Both the position numbers and the translations under genes were made by a program. From JADHLJ01 sp038116915 (GTDB lineage: Bacteria; Pseudomonadota; Alphaproteobacteria; Thalassobaculales; Thalassobaculaceae), in the NCBI GenBank assembly GCA_038116915.1, contig JAYOEU010000164.1:1-9597 (forward strand): a DNA stretch of 9,597 nt, written 5' to 3'. The notes under the pieces were generated by a model that saw only the letters and a program-made list of their open reading frames with translations, did not search any database and was not told the origin of the DNA. Of the stretch, positions 1 to 6,567 are shown in pieces; within the stretch, counting starts at the first letter, position 1, and each line of letters begins with the position of its first letter.

Positions 1-696
1 CGGCCCGCCTCTGTGTTTTTTCATCCCCCCACGCCCCCGGGTCGGGGGCGGCCCGGGCGGGGGCGCCGGCGCGCGCCCCGCGCCCGGGACCGCGAGCGCG
101 TCGGCGATCCGCCGCGCGACTTCGCTTATCGAGCCGTCCGTTGTGGAGCGAATATTGATCAACACGTCCGGGCAGTTTTCCGTGTTCACGCCCTCGGTTT
201 GGACGCGCATCGAGTAGATTCGCGGCCCGCCGACTTCATGCCCGCCGATAAACGCCAGGTTACCGTCGAGGCCGGCGCTACGCGCCCCCAGCACCCACAG
301 CCGGGACGAGCCGGCTTCCTTGTTGGGGTAGGACGTTAGCGAGATCGCGTTGCCGAGCCCCGACGTGATCGCCGCGACTTCCTCGGGGAACTGCAGCACT
401 GTTCCGATGAGCTGACGCGCACGAACGCGGATCTCGACGCCTGGCTGATAGAGGTAGTTTCGCGTTGATTCTCCGGGCTCGCAAAGGGTGGCCCAATTGT
501 AATTGATCGCCCCTTTCGGCAAGAGACCGCCACGCTGGAATTCCGGGTATTGGCCCTTCTGCTGCTGCTGGATTGCCTGTTGCTGGCTACCGGGTTTCGG
601 CACCCGCTGTTGGCTTCGCGTTTGTTGCCCGGCGGCTTCGCCGCCGGCAAACGCGACCAGCGCCGCGACCGTCAGAATTGTTCCCAGGGTTTTCAT
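1..696 (-). CDS. VirB9/TrbG-like T4SS outer-membrane core protein (partial)
   Basis: This frame starts at ATG 696 and stays open to the left edge, so 232 residues are visible and the end is missing. A signal peptide (about residues 1-23) is followed by a Gln-rich linker (24-46). The middle resembles the N-terminal domain of VirB9/TrbG/CagX proteins: GVEIRVRARQLIGTVLQFPE (86-105), a segment ending GLDGNLAFIGG (142-152), then IYSMRV (160-165) and PDVLINI (176-182). In that family this domain helps build the outer-membrane core complex with VirB7 and VirB10. After about residue 200 the protein becomes Pro/Gly/Arg-rich, and the VirB9 C-terminal domain is not visible here. The start is 5 nt after the VirB8 stop, with AAAGGA about 8 nt upstream. 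The family call is by motif reading only and is fairly secure given the neighbours. Confidence 0.75.
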   Translation of the reverse strand, partial: MKTLGTILTVAALVAFAGGEAAGQQTRSQQRVPKPGSQQQAIQQQQKGQYPEFQRGGLLPKGAINYNWATLCEPGESTRNYLYQPGVEIRVRARQLIGTVLQFPEEVAAITSGLGNAISLTSYPNKEAGSSRLWVLGARSAGLDGNLAFIGGHEVGGPRIYSMRVQTEGVNTENCPDVLINIRSTTDGSISEVARRIADALAVPGAGRAPAPPPGPPPTRGRGGMKKHRGGP

Positions 697-701
697 CTTC
701 G

Positions 702-1445
702 TTATCCTTTAACCACGTCTTCCTTGGCCTTGGCCGAATACTTCAGGACATACAACGCCGCCGGATTATCGATATTCTCCTCCGGCGTCTTGGGCCGCCC
801 GTCGCGCGCCAGCTTCAACTCGACGATCCAAGATTCGGCCGCGCCTTTGATCCTGTTCACCGCGAAATGCTGTTTCTCGATTTCCAGCGACCACACCGCG
901 TCGTTGGCCTCGTTGCTTTGCCAGGCCGCCACGATCTTCACCGCCCAAGTGGTGTGATTGCGTACCGCCGCGCGGTAGTAATCACCCTTCGTCATCGCCG
1001 CATCGAAGACTTTCCACACTTCGTTGGTGCTGTTCGCCTTGACCCATTCGAACCGTTCCTTGTCGTCGACCAGGTTCACGGTTTCGCGGGCCAGCACATA
1101 GCGCCTGGCGAACTTCTCCATGAGCGTTGTCATGACCTTGGCGTCTTCGACCGGCCCCCGGGCCTGGTAGAATTTCCCGTCGGTCTCGCCCAGCAGGAAC
1201 ACCGCCGGCGGTTCCTGCGCCATGTAGAAGACCGCGAGCGCCAGCACGAAATTCAGCAGCAAAGACGCCAGGGCGAACGTCGAGGCCAGGCCGCCCATGC
1301 GCTCCGCAACGCGTTCCGAGCGCTGCGTCATGCCCTTGCCGCCGCTACGGCGGCGGCGAACGCGGCCGTCCGTTTCCGCCGCCGACCCGCCCGCGGCAAC
1401 CGCAGGCGCCCCTCGTGGCGCCACTCGGGGTGTTTCTTCGTTCAT
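702..1445 (-). CDS. VirB8/TrbF-like inner-membrane T4SS component
   Basis: This 247-residue bitopic protein matches the VirB8/TrbF layout. It has a basic, disordered N-terminus (1-50, with RVRRRRSGGKG), one membrane segment (about 54-75, TFALASLLLNFVLALAVFYM) and a periplasmic domain. RRYVLARETVNLVDDKERFE (114-133) fits the YVxxRE region of the VirB8 fold. NPAALYVLKYSA (227-238) fits the conserved NPxGxxVxxY-type strand near the end of VirB8. VirB8 is the inner-membrane assembly factor that contacts VirB4, VirB9 and VirB10. The ATG overlaps the stop of the upstream lipoprotein gene (ATGA at 1442-1445), which points to coupled translation. Length and topology are normal for the family. Whether it is closer to VirB8 or TrbF cannot be decided by eye. 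Confidence 0.82.
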   Translation of the reverse strand: MNEETPRVAPRGAPAVAAGGSAAETDGRVRRRRSGGKGMTQRSERVAERMGGLASTFALASLLLNFVLALAVFYMAQEPPAVFLLGETDGKFYQARGPVEDAKVMTTLMEKFARRYVLARETVNLVDDKERFEWVKANSTNEVWKVFDAAMTKGDYYRAAVRNHTTWAVKIVAAWQSNEANDAVWSLEIEKQHFAVNRIKGAAESWIVELKLARDGRPKTPEENIDNPAALYVLKYSAKAKEDVVKG

Positions 1446-1594
1446 CCCGCACGGAACCGCTTGAACGGCTGTTCGAACTCAACACAGGCGCAGGGCGATT
1501 CCTTGTAATCGTCCTCACCCGATCCGAACGACACGCCTTCCGACGTGGCGCAGCTTCCGACCAGAAGGGCCAGGCATAGAGCGAAATGTTTCAT
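1442..1594 (-). CDS. Small T4SS lipoprotein, VirB7-like or TrbK-like
   Basis: This 50-residue frame starts MKHFALCLALLVGSC and ends KRFRAG. It has a short hydrophobic signal and a lipobox-like VGSC at residues 12-15, so Cys15 would be lipidated; two more cysteines (35 and 37) sit in a CAC motif. The ribosome site GGAGGG lies 5-6 nt before the ATG. Both ends are ATGA overlaps, with the VirB5/TrbJ-like stop (1591-1594) and the VirB8 start (1442-1445), which strongly supports a real gene. Its place before VirB8 suggests VirB7, the lipoprotein that binds VirB9. Its place directly after the TrbJ-like gene equally recalls TrbK, an entry-exclusion lipoprotein. The sequence alone does not settle which. 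Confidence 0.78.
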   Translation of the reverse strand: MKHFALCLALLVGSCATSEGVSFGSGEDDYKESPCACVEFEQPFKRFRAG

Positions 1595-2406
1595 TGTTGC
1601 CCTCCAAATAGCTGACTGGCGGTGCCACGTACCGCCGGCGGTTCCTGCAGGTCCTCATCGCCCTGCACTTCGCGCGGCAGCTCTTGAAGCTGCCGCGCGC
1701 CCATCAGTTGCAGCAATGACGCCTGTTGCGCGATCAGGTGATTGAGCCTGGCCAGGATTTCCATGCTGACCTTGGCGTTGGTGTTCGCCTTGTCCTGCAG
1801 CGTGCCGGCGCCGCGGCGGTCCTGGTCGAGCGACAGTTCCGTGGTCTTCGCCGTCTGCACCGATTGCTGGCTGTAGAAGCTTGTCGCCAGCGCCGCTTGA
1901 ATCGATTGCGAGTAGACCCGTTTCCGGCGCGTCGCGACCTTCGCCAGATCGGCGGCCGTCTCAAGGTATCGCCCGCCTTTGATGCTATCCTTAGCCTTCG
2001 AGGCGTCGGTGTAGATTTGCAGGAGCCCGTTGACGTTCTCCTTCAGCCCGCCGAGATCGCCCAGGTCGATCTTCACGCCCTTCTGCAGGTCGAACCCGGC
2101 GAAGTCCGGGACGATTTCAGCTAGGTTCCGGAAATCCGGCTGACTGGCGAGCGTGCCCGTCGTCGCCGTCGTGGTCACCGGCCCGACCGCCAACCGAATT
2201 TGGTTGGCGTGATTTACCAACGTCGTCAGCAACGTCTTGATATCCTCGAGCGTTGCGTTGACCTGGTTAACCGCGTCCGTCGTCTTGTTGATCGCGGTGA
2301 CGCATCCGGCGCACTCGACCGCCAAGGCGTGCGCCTTGCCGGCCGGCACCGTCGCCAGCGCGATCAGGCCGGCGGTGCAAGCTGTTCTAAGTAGGGTCTT
2401 ATCCAT
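1591..2406 (-). CDS. VirB5/TrbJ-like pilus-associated protein
   Basis: This 271-residue exported protein has a signal peptide ending about AGKAHA (22-27). After it come long, Ala/Gln/Leu-rich helical stretches: residues 36-75, and 200-242 with LQDKANTNAKVSMEILARLN. This late helix with repeated Asn/Gln/Leu resembles the C-terminal helix of TrbJ/VirB5 proteins, which sit at the pilus tip or in the periplasm and help assembly and cell contact. The mature N-terminus has a CAGC motif (32-35), which could form a disulfide. The start is supported by GGAG about 9 nt upstream and by the signal peptide; the frame overlaps the end of the VirB4 gene by 43 nt. The stop overlaps the lipoprotein ATG (ATGA). 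VirB5 proteins diverge fast, so the call rests on architecture and gene order. Confidence 0.72.
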   Translation of the reverse strand: MDKTLLRTACTAGLIALATVPAGKAHALAVECAGCVTAINKTTDAVNQVNATLEDIKTLLTTLVNHANQIRLAVGPVTTTATTGTLASQPDFRNLAEIVPDFAGFDLQKGVKIDLGDLGGLKENVNGLLQIYTDASKAKDSIKGGRYLETAADLAKVATRRKRVYSQSIQAALATSFYSQQSVQTAKTTELSLDQDRRGAGTLQDKANTNAKVSMEILARLNHLIAQQASLLQLMGARQLQELPREVQGDEDLQEPPAVRGTASQLFGGQQ

Positions 2407-4943
2407 CGCTCATCTCCAAATTCCCGAATGCATTGGTGCGCCAGGTCAACCGCGTCTTCTCCGGAGCGGAACAGCCCCATGAGATCGCCAAGGCCGGTCA
2501 GTGATAGATTGACCGGCGTGGACTCCTGGCCCCGTGTCGTCTTGTGGACGAACAGCGCCGCGTGCCGAAGATGGCTAATGGCCCGGTCCTCATCGGCGAT
2601 AAACCGCAGATCGGACTCGGACAGATTGAACAGATTTCCATACTCATCTTTGTTGACGTTCGGGTTCCGCCAGAACGCCAACGTCGCGCAGCTCGAGACG
2701 ATAACCGAGCCCGCTTCGCTCATGCCTTCGGCATCCTGGAATGCGAACCAGACCGCGCCCTTCTTCTTGCGAATGTTCCGAGCCAGGTACTTGCCCGTCT
2801 CAGCCATGAGCGGCGACGCGTCGAACATTGTCGGCGCCTCATCGATAAAGATGATATGGGAGCGGGCGTCGCCGCCCCACATCGCCAGCTCAATTCGATG
2901 CATGACATAAGCCATGTAGACGCCCAACACGCGCGGGTTGCCGAGGAGCCGCGTCATATCGAAGGTGATCCACCGCGACGCCGACAGGTTCAGCGAATCA
3001 TGTTCGCCGTCCATCCATCCCGCATAGGGGCCGTCATCGACCCAGGCCCGCAGGCCGCGGCCGACATCGCTATTCCGTGCCACGCCCGTTTTGACGAAAT
3101 TCGCCAGGGTCCGGTCTTCGACCGGCAACGGCATGACCAGGTCCAGGCCGTGTTCAATCTCCTCTTCGGCCTCGCGTTTCTCGCGGCCCTTGAGCTCGCT
3201 CGCGTCCGCCATTTCCATGAGCAGCCGGATCAGCATCACCCGGTTTTCCGTCGTGTCCTCCATTTGCAGGGGGGCGAACCGGGATTGCCCCGGCGTCACC
3301 ACCACCCCGCCGAAAACCCGCGTCGGGACGCTCAGGCCGTGCAGGTTGTCGAAGCTGAAAACCTGCATGTCCGGAAAGTAGGAAAGCGCGCCGGTGATCA
3401 TCCAGGCCGCCGCCACCGTCTTACCGCTGCCAGGCTTGCCGATCAGCGCCGCGTTGCCTAGCGCTTCCTCGCCCGGATGTTCATGCACGCCAAGATGATA
3501 GGCCCCGCCGTTGATCGTCTTGACGACGCGCAGCGCGTACGGACCCCACCAGCATTCGCCCAAGCCCTTCGGCGTGCCCTCGAGCGGCATCCAATCCGCA
3601 ATCGAACCGCGTCCGAGGTTCATTTGCCGGATCGGCCGGCCGGCGCCCGGAAAACGGCGCTGCCATTCGTTCATCACCGTGCCCGTCGCCACCGCGGCCC
3701 TGAAATTCTCGTCTTGCGTCCAGAGCTGAACGACAGCATCCGCCGCGCGCTTCGTCGCCTCGACGGTCTCGCCATCGACGCGAACGAAAATCTCAGATTC
3801 CGTAAACCCCTCCTCGCCTTCCGTGAAGCCCTCGCTCAGTTGCGAGTAGTCTTCGCGCATCGCATCGCTCATCCCTTCCGCGCTGATATCGCGGTTCGCC
3901 GCCCGCTCCTTCAGCTTCCGCTTCGACCAGACGCCTTTGCGCGGCCGAACCACCATCGTCACTGTCAGCTCGTGATTCAGCATTAAAAGCTGCCGCATCA
4001 ACCGCTCATTGGTCTCGATCCGCTCACGCTCGATCTTCGGCAGCACCACGAATTTCTGAAACCGTTCGCGAATGCCGTCCGTCACCCTGACGGTCCCGTT
4101 CGCCTCGTCGAACTCGAAATCAGCGCCCTTCAGGAAGCGCGGCAGGTCGTGCGCCGACCCCAGCCGCCGCACCGGCATTCCCGTATTGACGAAATCGTAA
4201 AGGAACTTCCAAAGCTCGCTATCCGGCGGCGCGACCGTTTCGCCGAACTCGTCAACGTCGGTCATTACCGGCTCCACGTGCTCGAGAACGCGCGGCTTCG
4301 CCGGCGCGAGCATCGAGGTTGTCGCCTCGAGCGCCGCGCCCAGGTCCGCGGTGCCCTCGTCGACGAGCAGGATGAATAGCCGGTTGGCGAAAGCGTTCTT
4401 GAAATTGTCCGCCCAGCGATCGTTGACCGCCCGCAGCCACTCGTTTTCGTCGGAGCCCGGCATTTCCACGTCGAGCAAACGCCGTTCGAAAATCACCGTC
4501 GCCGCCGTCTCGGTTTCCGCCAACCGCCCTTGCCAGTTGGACCGGGAGCGCTTGAAGGTCTCGAGAACTTCCGGCGTCGTCGAGGCGAAGTCTACGCCTT
4601 CGCACTCGACAACCACGAACCGGCATTCGTGCTTGCCCACGCCGGCGCGGCCCTCGACCGAGTATTCCGCCCGCTCGGCGATAACCGTCCGGTTGTCGCT
4701 ATCGATCCGGATGAGGGGGATAATCTCTTCAATGTTCGGTTCCGGAACCGCATGACGCGCCCGGCGCCGGGCCGTATCCATCAGGAGTTTCGAACCCATC
4801 CAGGCGGCACCGAGCGCGGCGCCGCCCATGCCGGCGTAGGCCACCGGCGATAGGTTCACTCCCGCCCCCGCAAAGCCCTGAGCGGCGGCTTCGCCCGCCG
4901 CCAGGCTAGCGAAGGTAAATGCGGCTGCGCCTTTTGAAGACAT
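2364..4943 (-). CDS. virB4: VirB4/TrbE-family T4SS ATPase
   Basis: This 859-residue protein is the hexameric ATPase that powers pilus assembly and substrate transfer on the cytoplasmic side of the T4SS. The Walker A motif GKPGSGKT is at residues 502-509 (nt 3417-3440). A Walker B motif, IIFIDEAPTMFD, is at 697-708, with Asp701 and Glu702 the likely Mg-binding and catalytic residues. The later stretch FAFQDAEGMSEAGSVIVSSC (733-752) matches the region after Walker B in VirB4/TraG-type ATPases, including the conserved Gln of the Q-D motif. Residues about 33-52 (VAYAGMGGAALGAAWMG) form a possible short membrane or hinge segment, and 60-450 is the N-terminal VirB4 domain. Length is normal. The start overlaps the VirB3-like gene by 38 nt and has only a weak ribosome site, so it probably relies on coupling. 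No disruption is visible. Confidence 0.93.
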   Translation of the reverse strand: MSSKGAAAFTFASLAAGEAAAQGFAGAGVNLSPVAYAGMGGAALGAAWMGSKLLMDTARRRARHAVPEPNIEEIIPLIRIDSDNRTVIAERAEYSVEGRAGVGKHECRFVVVECEGVDFASTTPEVLETFKRSRSNWQGRLAETETAATVIFERRLLDVEMPGSDENEWLRAVNDRWADNFKNAFANRLFILLVDEGTADLGAALEATTSMLAPAKPRVLEHVEPVMTDVDEFGETVAPPDSELWKFLYDFVNTGMPVRRLGSAHDLPRFLKGADFEFDEANGTVRVTDGIRERFQKFVVLPKIERERIETNERLMRQLLMLNHELTVTMVVRPRKGVWSKRKLKERAANRDISAEGMSDAMREDYSQLSEGFTEGEEGFTESEIFVRVDGETVEATKRAADAVVQLWTQDENFRAAVATGTVMNEWQRRFPGAGRPIRQMNLGRGSIADWMPLEGTPKGLGECWWGPYALRVVKTINGGAYHLGVHEHPGEEALGNAALIGKPGSGKTVAAAWMITGALSYFPDMQVFSFDNLHGLSVPTRVFGGVVVTPGQSRFAPLQMEDTTENRVMLIRLLMEMADASELKGREKREAEEEIEHGLDLVMPLPVEDRTLANFVKTGVARNSDVGRGLRAWVDDGPYAGWMDGEHDSLNLSASRWITFDMTRLLGNPRVLGVYMAYVMHRIELAMWGGDARSHIIFIDEAPTMFDASPLMAETGKYLARNIRKKKGAVWFAFQDAEGMSEAGSVIVSSCATLAFWRNPNVNKDEYGNLFNLSESDLRFIADEDRAISHLRHAALFVHKTTRGQESTPVNLSLTGLGDLMGLFRSGEDAVDLAHQCIREFGDERWIRPYLEQLAPPA

Positions 4944-5205
4944 GCCACAGACCCACTTTCAGCGCCCGAAAGAACGCATAGGCGATCAGGTTTTCAAGAA
5001 ATGGATGACGGAGACGAAGAATGATGCTGGTGACGTGTATCACCACCGCCGCAACCGTGCCGATCGCCAGCCCGGGCTTGAACCCGATGACCGTGGCGAT
5101 CGCCCCCAAGGGAAAGACGGCGAAAGCCAAATAGGTGATGGTCGGAACCCCGAACAACAGGTGTTCGGGTTCCGCCACCGAACGACGGATGGACGTGCCC
5201 GCCAT
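4906..5205 (-). CDS. VirB3/TrbD-like inner-membrane protein
   Basis: This 99-residue protein has the VirB3 layout. A short N-terminus, SIRRSVAEPEHLLFGVP (5-21), fits the family's VxxSLTRPxxxxGVP pattern. Two membrane segments follow (about 22-40 and 44-63), and then RHPFLENLIAYAFFR (66-80), equivalent to the conserved D/HPxFLxx segment of VirB3. VirB3 is an inner-membrane partner of VirB4 and of the pilin. The ATG lies 1 nt after the stop of the VirB2-like gene with no strong ribosome site of its own, so translation is probably coupled. The gene overlaps the start of virB4 by 38 nt. In some systems VirB3 is fused to VirB4; here they are separate. Confidence 0.85.
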   Translation of the reverse strand: MAGTSIRRSVAEPEHLLFGVPTITYLAFAVFPLGAIATVIGFKPGLAIGTVAAVVIHVTSIILRLRHPFLENLIAYAFFRALKVGLWHVFKRRSRIYLR

Positions 5206-5206
5206 C

Positions 5207-5578
5207 CTAGCTGCTGCTTTGCGCGAAGGTGAAGACCGCCGGAATCACGACCGGCAGCGCGATCATCGCAATGATCAGCCAGGCCCAATCCATGAGCTGG
5301 CGGCGCTGCATCCAACCGATCTTGACCGCGAAAATGACGCCGAGCGCCACCACCACGGACAGCGACGCGCCGATGGCCAACATCTGATCGATGAGAAAAT
5401 CCAGAACATTGTTGATTGACGAACTGGCGTCCGAACCGCCGGCGGTGATATTCGCACCGCCGATCTGCACTTGCTGCGCAAATGCTTTGGTCGATACAAC
5501 CACAGAATGCAGCATGACCGCTAGCGCGGCACACCAAATCTTGTAATTATAGAAATTTGTTTTAGATTTCGCGCTCAT
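5207..5578 (-). CDS. VirB2/TrbC-like pilin precursor
   Basis: First gene of the T4SS operon. I choose ATG 5578 (123 residues) over ATG 5587, because AGGG sits 9 nt before 5578 but directly abuts 5587. A long signal peptide ends in STKAFA, with QQVQIGG as the likely mature N-terminus after residue 34, leaving about 89 residues. The mature part has two membrane segments, about 62-88 (MLAIGASLSVVVALGVIFAV) and 98-119 (LIIAMIALPVVIPAVFTF). They are joined by a short basic loop with MQRRQ, as in VirB2/TrbC pilins. These subunits polymerise with phospholipid to form the conjugative pilus. It is followed after 1 nt by the VirB3-like gene. A good promoter and palindromes lie upstream. Confidence 0.85.
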   Translation of the reverse strand: MSAKSKTNFYNYKIWCAALAVMLHSVVVSTKAFAQQVQIGGANITAGGSDASSSINNVLDFLIDQMLAIGASLSVVVALGVIFAVKIGWMQRRQLMDWAWLIIAMIALPVVIPAVFTFAQSSS

Positions 5579-5600
5579 ATTCTGCATCCCTAATAATTGT

Positions 5601-5615
5601 TTATGGCACCCATAA
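5601..5615. repeat. Inverted repeat TTATGG-CAC-CCATAA
   Basis: Perfect 6-bp arms with a 3-nt centre, lying in the predicted 5' leader of the T4SS operon. It could be an operator or, in RNA, a small hairpin about 20 nt before the pilin ATG. It shares its last two bases with the next palindrome. Confidence 0.5.
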
Positions 5616-5630
5616 CTAATTGGATTAGTT
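5614..5630. repeat. 17-bp palindrome AACTAAT-TGG-ATTAGTT (operator candidate)
   Basis: Perfect 7-bp arms around a 3-nt centre. It spans the predicted start point of the leftward T4SS promoter and touches the -35 box of the rightward promoter (5629-5634). A protein bound here could therefore repress both. Its AT content and dyad symmetry suit a small dimeric repressor, and the divergent gene at 5725 is the obvious candidate, but this is inference. Confidence 0.6.
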
Positions 5631-5657
5631 GACGAAATACTATTTACCCCTTATTAA
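5629..5657 (+). promoter_or_regulatory. Divergent promoter for the small DNA-binding-like gene
   Basis: TTGACG (5629-5634), then 17 nt, then TATTAA (5652-5657): 5 of 6 and 4 of 6 matches to sigma-70 boxes. It would start near 5664, giving a leader of about 60 nt before ATG 5725. It shares nearly the same DNA as the leftward T4SS promoter, so polymerase could hardly occupy both at once. Confidence 0.5.
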
Positions 5658-5665
5658 CGTGTCAA
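5637..5665 (-). promoter_or_regulatory. Promoter of the T4SS operon
   Basis: Read on the minus strand, a perfect -35 box TTGACA (5665-5660) is followed after 17 nt by TAGTAT (5642-5637), 4 of 6 to the sigma-70 consensus. Transcription would start near 5630 and give a leader of about 50 nt before the pilin ATG at 5578. It is the only strong promoter-like sequence seen upstream of the operon. It overlaps a rightward promoter completely. Confidence 0.65.
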
Positions 5666-5681
5666 TACGTCAAAGCGTATT
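5664..5681. repeat. Inverted repeat AATACG-6-CGTATT
   Basis: Perfect 6-bp arms (5664-5669 and 5676-5681) separated by TCAAAG. It overlaps the last bases of the leftward -35 box and the expected start point of the rightward transcript, so it is another operator candidate, weaker than the 17-bp palindrome. Confidence 0.4.
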
Positions 5682-5724
5682 CGTGTAAAAACATATCGCA
5701 TAGAGGGTGTTCCGGGGATCAAAA

Positions 5725-6003
5725 ATGACCGCAAGCAAAGTACGAACGTCAATCGGAATTCGCCCAACAGTGGTAAAATGGTTGGCCCGAGAAAAAGCCG
5801 AACGGCGCTACGGACAAGGCCCAAACGAGCTGGTGACAGATTCCGAAAACACCACCCGCGACCTGATCGTTGATCAAGCGGTTGCCCTGCTGTCACACGT
5901 CCAGAGCCAAGACACCATGAAGGAAATTTTCGGCAGCGAAGGCGCACAGGTCAGCACCAAACTTTTGACGTTCCTCTCAACTCACATCGATCCGTCGGAG
6001 TAG
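5725..6003 (+). CDS. Small protein, possible ribbon-helix-helix DNA-binding regulator
   Basis: A 92-residue cytoplasmic protein. ATG 5725 is chosen because GGGG lies 7 nt upstream; the in-frame GTG at 5707 has no such site. I do not recognise the family with certainty. Residues 6-12 (VRTSIGI) could form a beta strand, 14-27 (PTVVKWLAREKAER) a helix, and 44-59 (TTRDLIVDQAVALL region) a second helix with the DLIxxA pattern typical of ribbon-helix-helix proteins. The turn between the helices is longer than usual (28-43, with GQGPNELVTDSEN). Such proteins act as tra-operon repressors or relaxosome accessory factors. The divergent position facing a palindrome-rich promoter region supports either role. 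It is probably co-transcribed with the nuclease gene, whose ATG follows its stop by 3 nt. Confidence 0.55.
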   Translation: MTASKVRTSIGIRPTVVKWLAREKAERRYGQGPNELVTDSENTTRDLIVDQAVALLSHVQSQDTMKEIFGSEGAQVSTKLLTFLSTHIDPSE

Positions 6004-6006
6004 CCG

Positions 6007-6567
6007 ATGGGGAAAGCCTTCCCCTCGCTGCAACCGCCGCCCCGGCTCCGCCCAGGCCGCGTTTTCCGCCACCCCTTCGAGCGGGGGACACCCCCGCAAC
6101 GCCCCCGGTTCATGGCCGCCGCCGGCGCGGCGGCCATCATCGCCGTTTCCTCCCTGGCCGGCGGGCCCGGCGTCGCCGGTTCTACGAACCCCGACGCCGG
6201 GTCCGTCGCCGCAACCGTCCAGTACGTCATCGACGGCGATACTATCAGAATCGCGCCCATCCTTTGGCACGATCAGAAGACTTACGTTCGCGTCCGCTTC
6301 GAAACCATTTCCGCGCCGGAGATCGGCGCTCGCGCAGACTGTGACCAAGAGGCCATGCTGGCCGAGCAGGCCAAAAACCACCTGGCCCGAGAAATCGGCC
6401 CCGGCGATACCGTTTACCTGTTCCGGGCCAGGCCCGGGCGTTACCCCGGCCGCCTGATCGCAGAAGTGCGATCCGCTTCCGGGACGATGCTTGCCACCTC
6501 CCTTCTTCGCGCAAACTTGGCCGTCCCCTTCAACCCGCGTCGTCGCCCCAACTGGTGCGCCCAATGA
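6007..6567 (+). CDS. Exported staphylococcal-nuclease-fold protein
   Basis: A 186-residue protein with an unusually long N-terminus (1-35, rich in Pro/Arg), a hydrophobic segment (36-53, FMAAAGAAAIIAVSSLAG) acting as signal or anchor, and an SNase domain from about 68. Compared with staphylococcal nuclease, VIDGDT (74-79) matches the Asp21 region, Arg97 matches Arg35, Glu105 in SAPE matches Glu43, and Arg149 in GRYPGR matches Arg87. So the main catalytic residues are present. The residue matching the calcium ligand Asp40 is Ser102. The family cleaves DNA and RNA, and members occur on many conjugative plasmids; its role there is unclear. GGAG lies 6 nt before ATG 6007. An internal ATG at 6112 (residue 36) would give a normal signal peptide but has no ribosome site. 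The gene is 3 nt downstream of the small regulator-like gene, probably in one transcript. Confidence 0.82.
   Translation: MGKAFPSLQPPPRLRPGRVFRHPFERGTPPQRPRFMAAAGAAAIIAVSSLAGGPGVAGSTNPDAGSVAATVQYVIDGDTIRIAPILWHDQKTYVRVRFETISAPEIGARADCDQEAMLAEQAKNHLAREIGPGDTVYLFRARPGRYPGRLIAEVRSASGTMLATSLLRANLAVPFNPRRRPNWCAQ

Noticed and set aside
573..1508. Long rightward open frame of 311 codons opposite the VirB8 and VirB9 genes
   Set aside because: Its product is Arg/His-rich with no domain; it mirrors the well-supported minus-strand VirB8 gene in GC-rich DNA.
2544..3461. Long rightward open frame of 305 codons inside the virB4 region
   Set aside because: It lies wholly opposite the ATPase gene with its Walker motifs, and its product is a basic, low-sense sequence.
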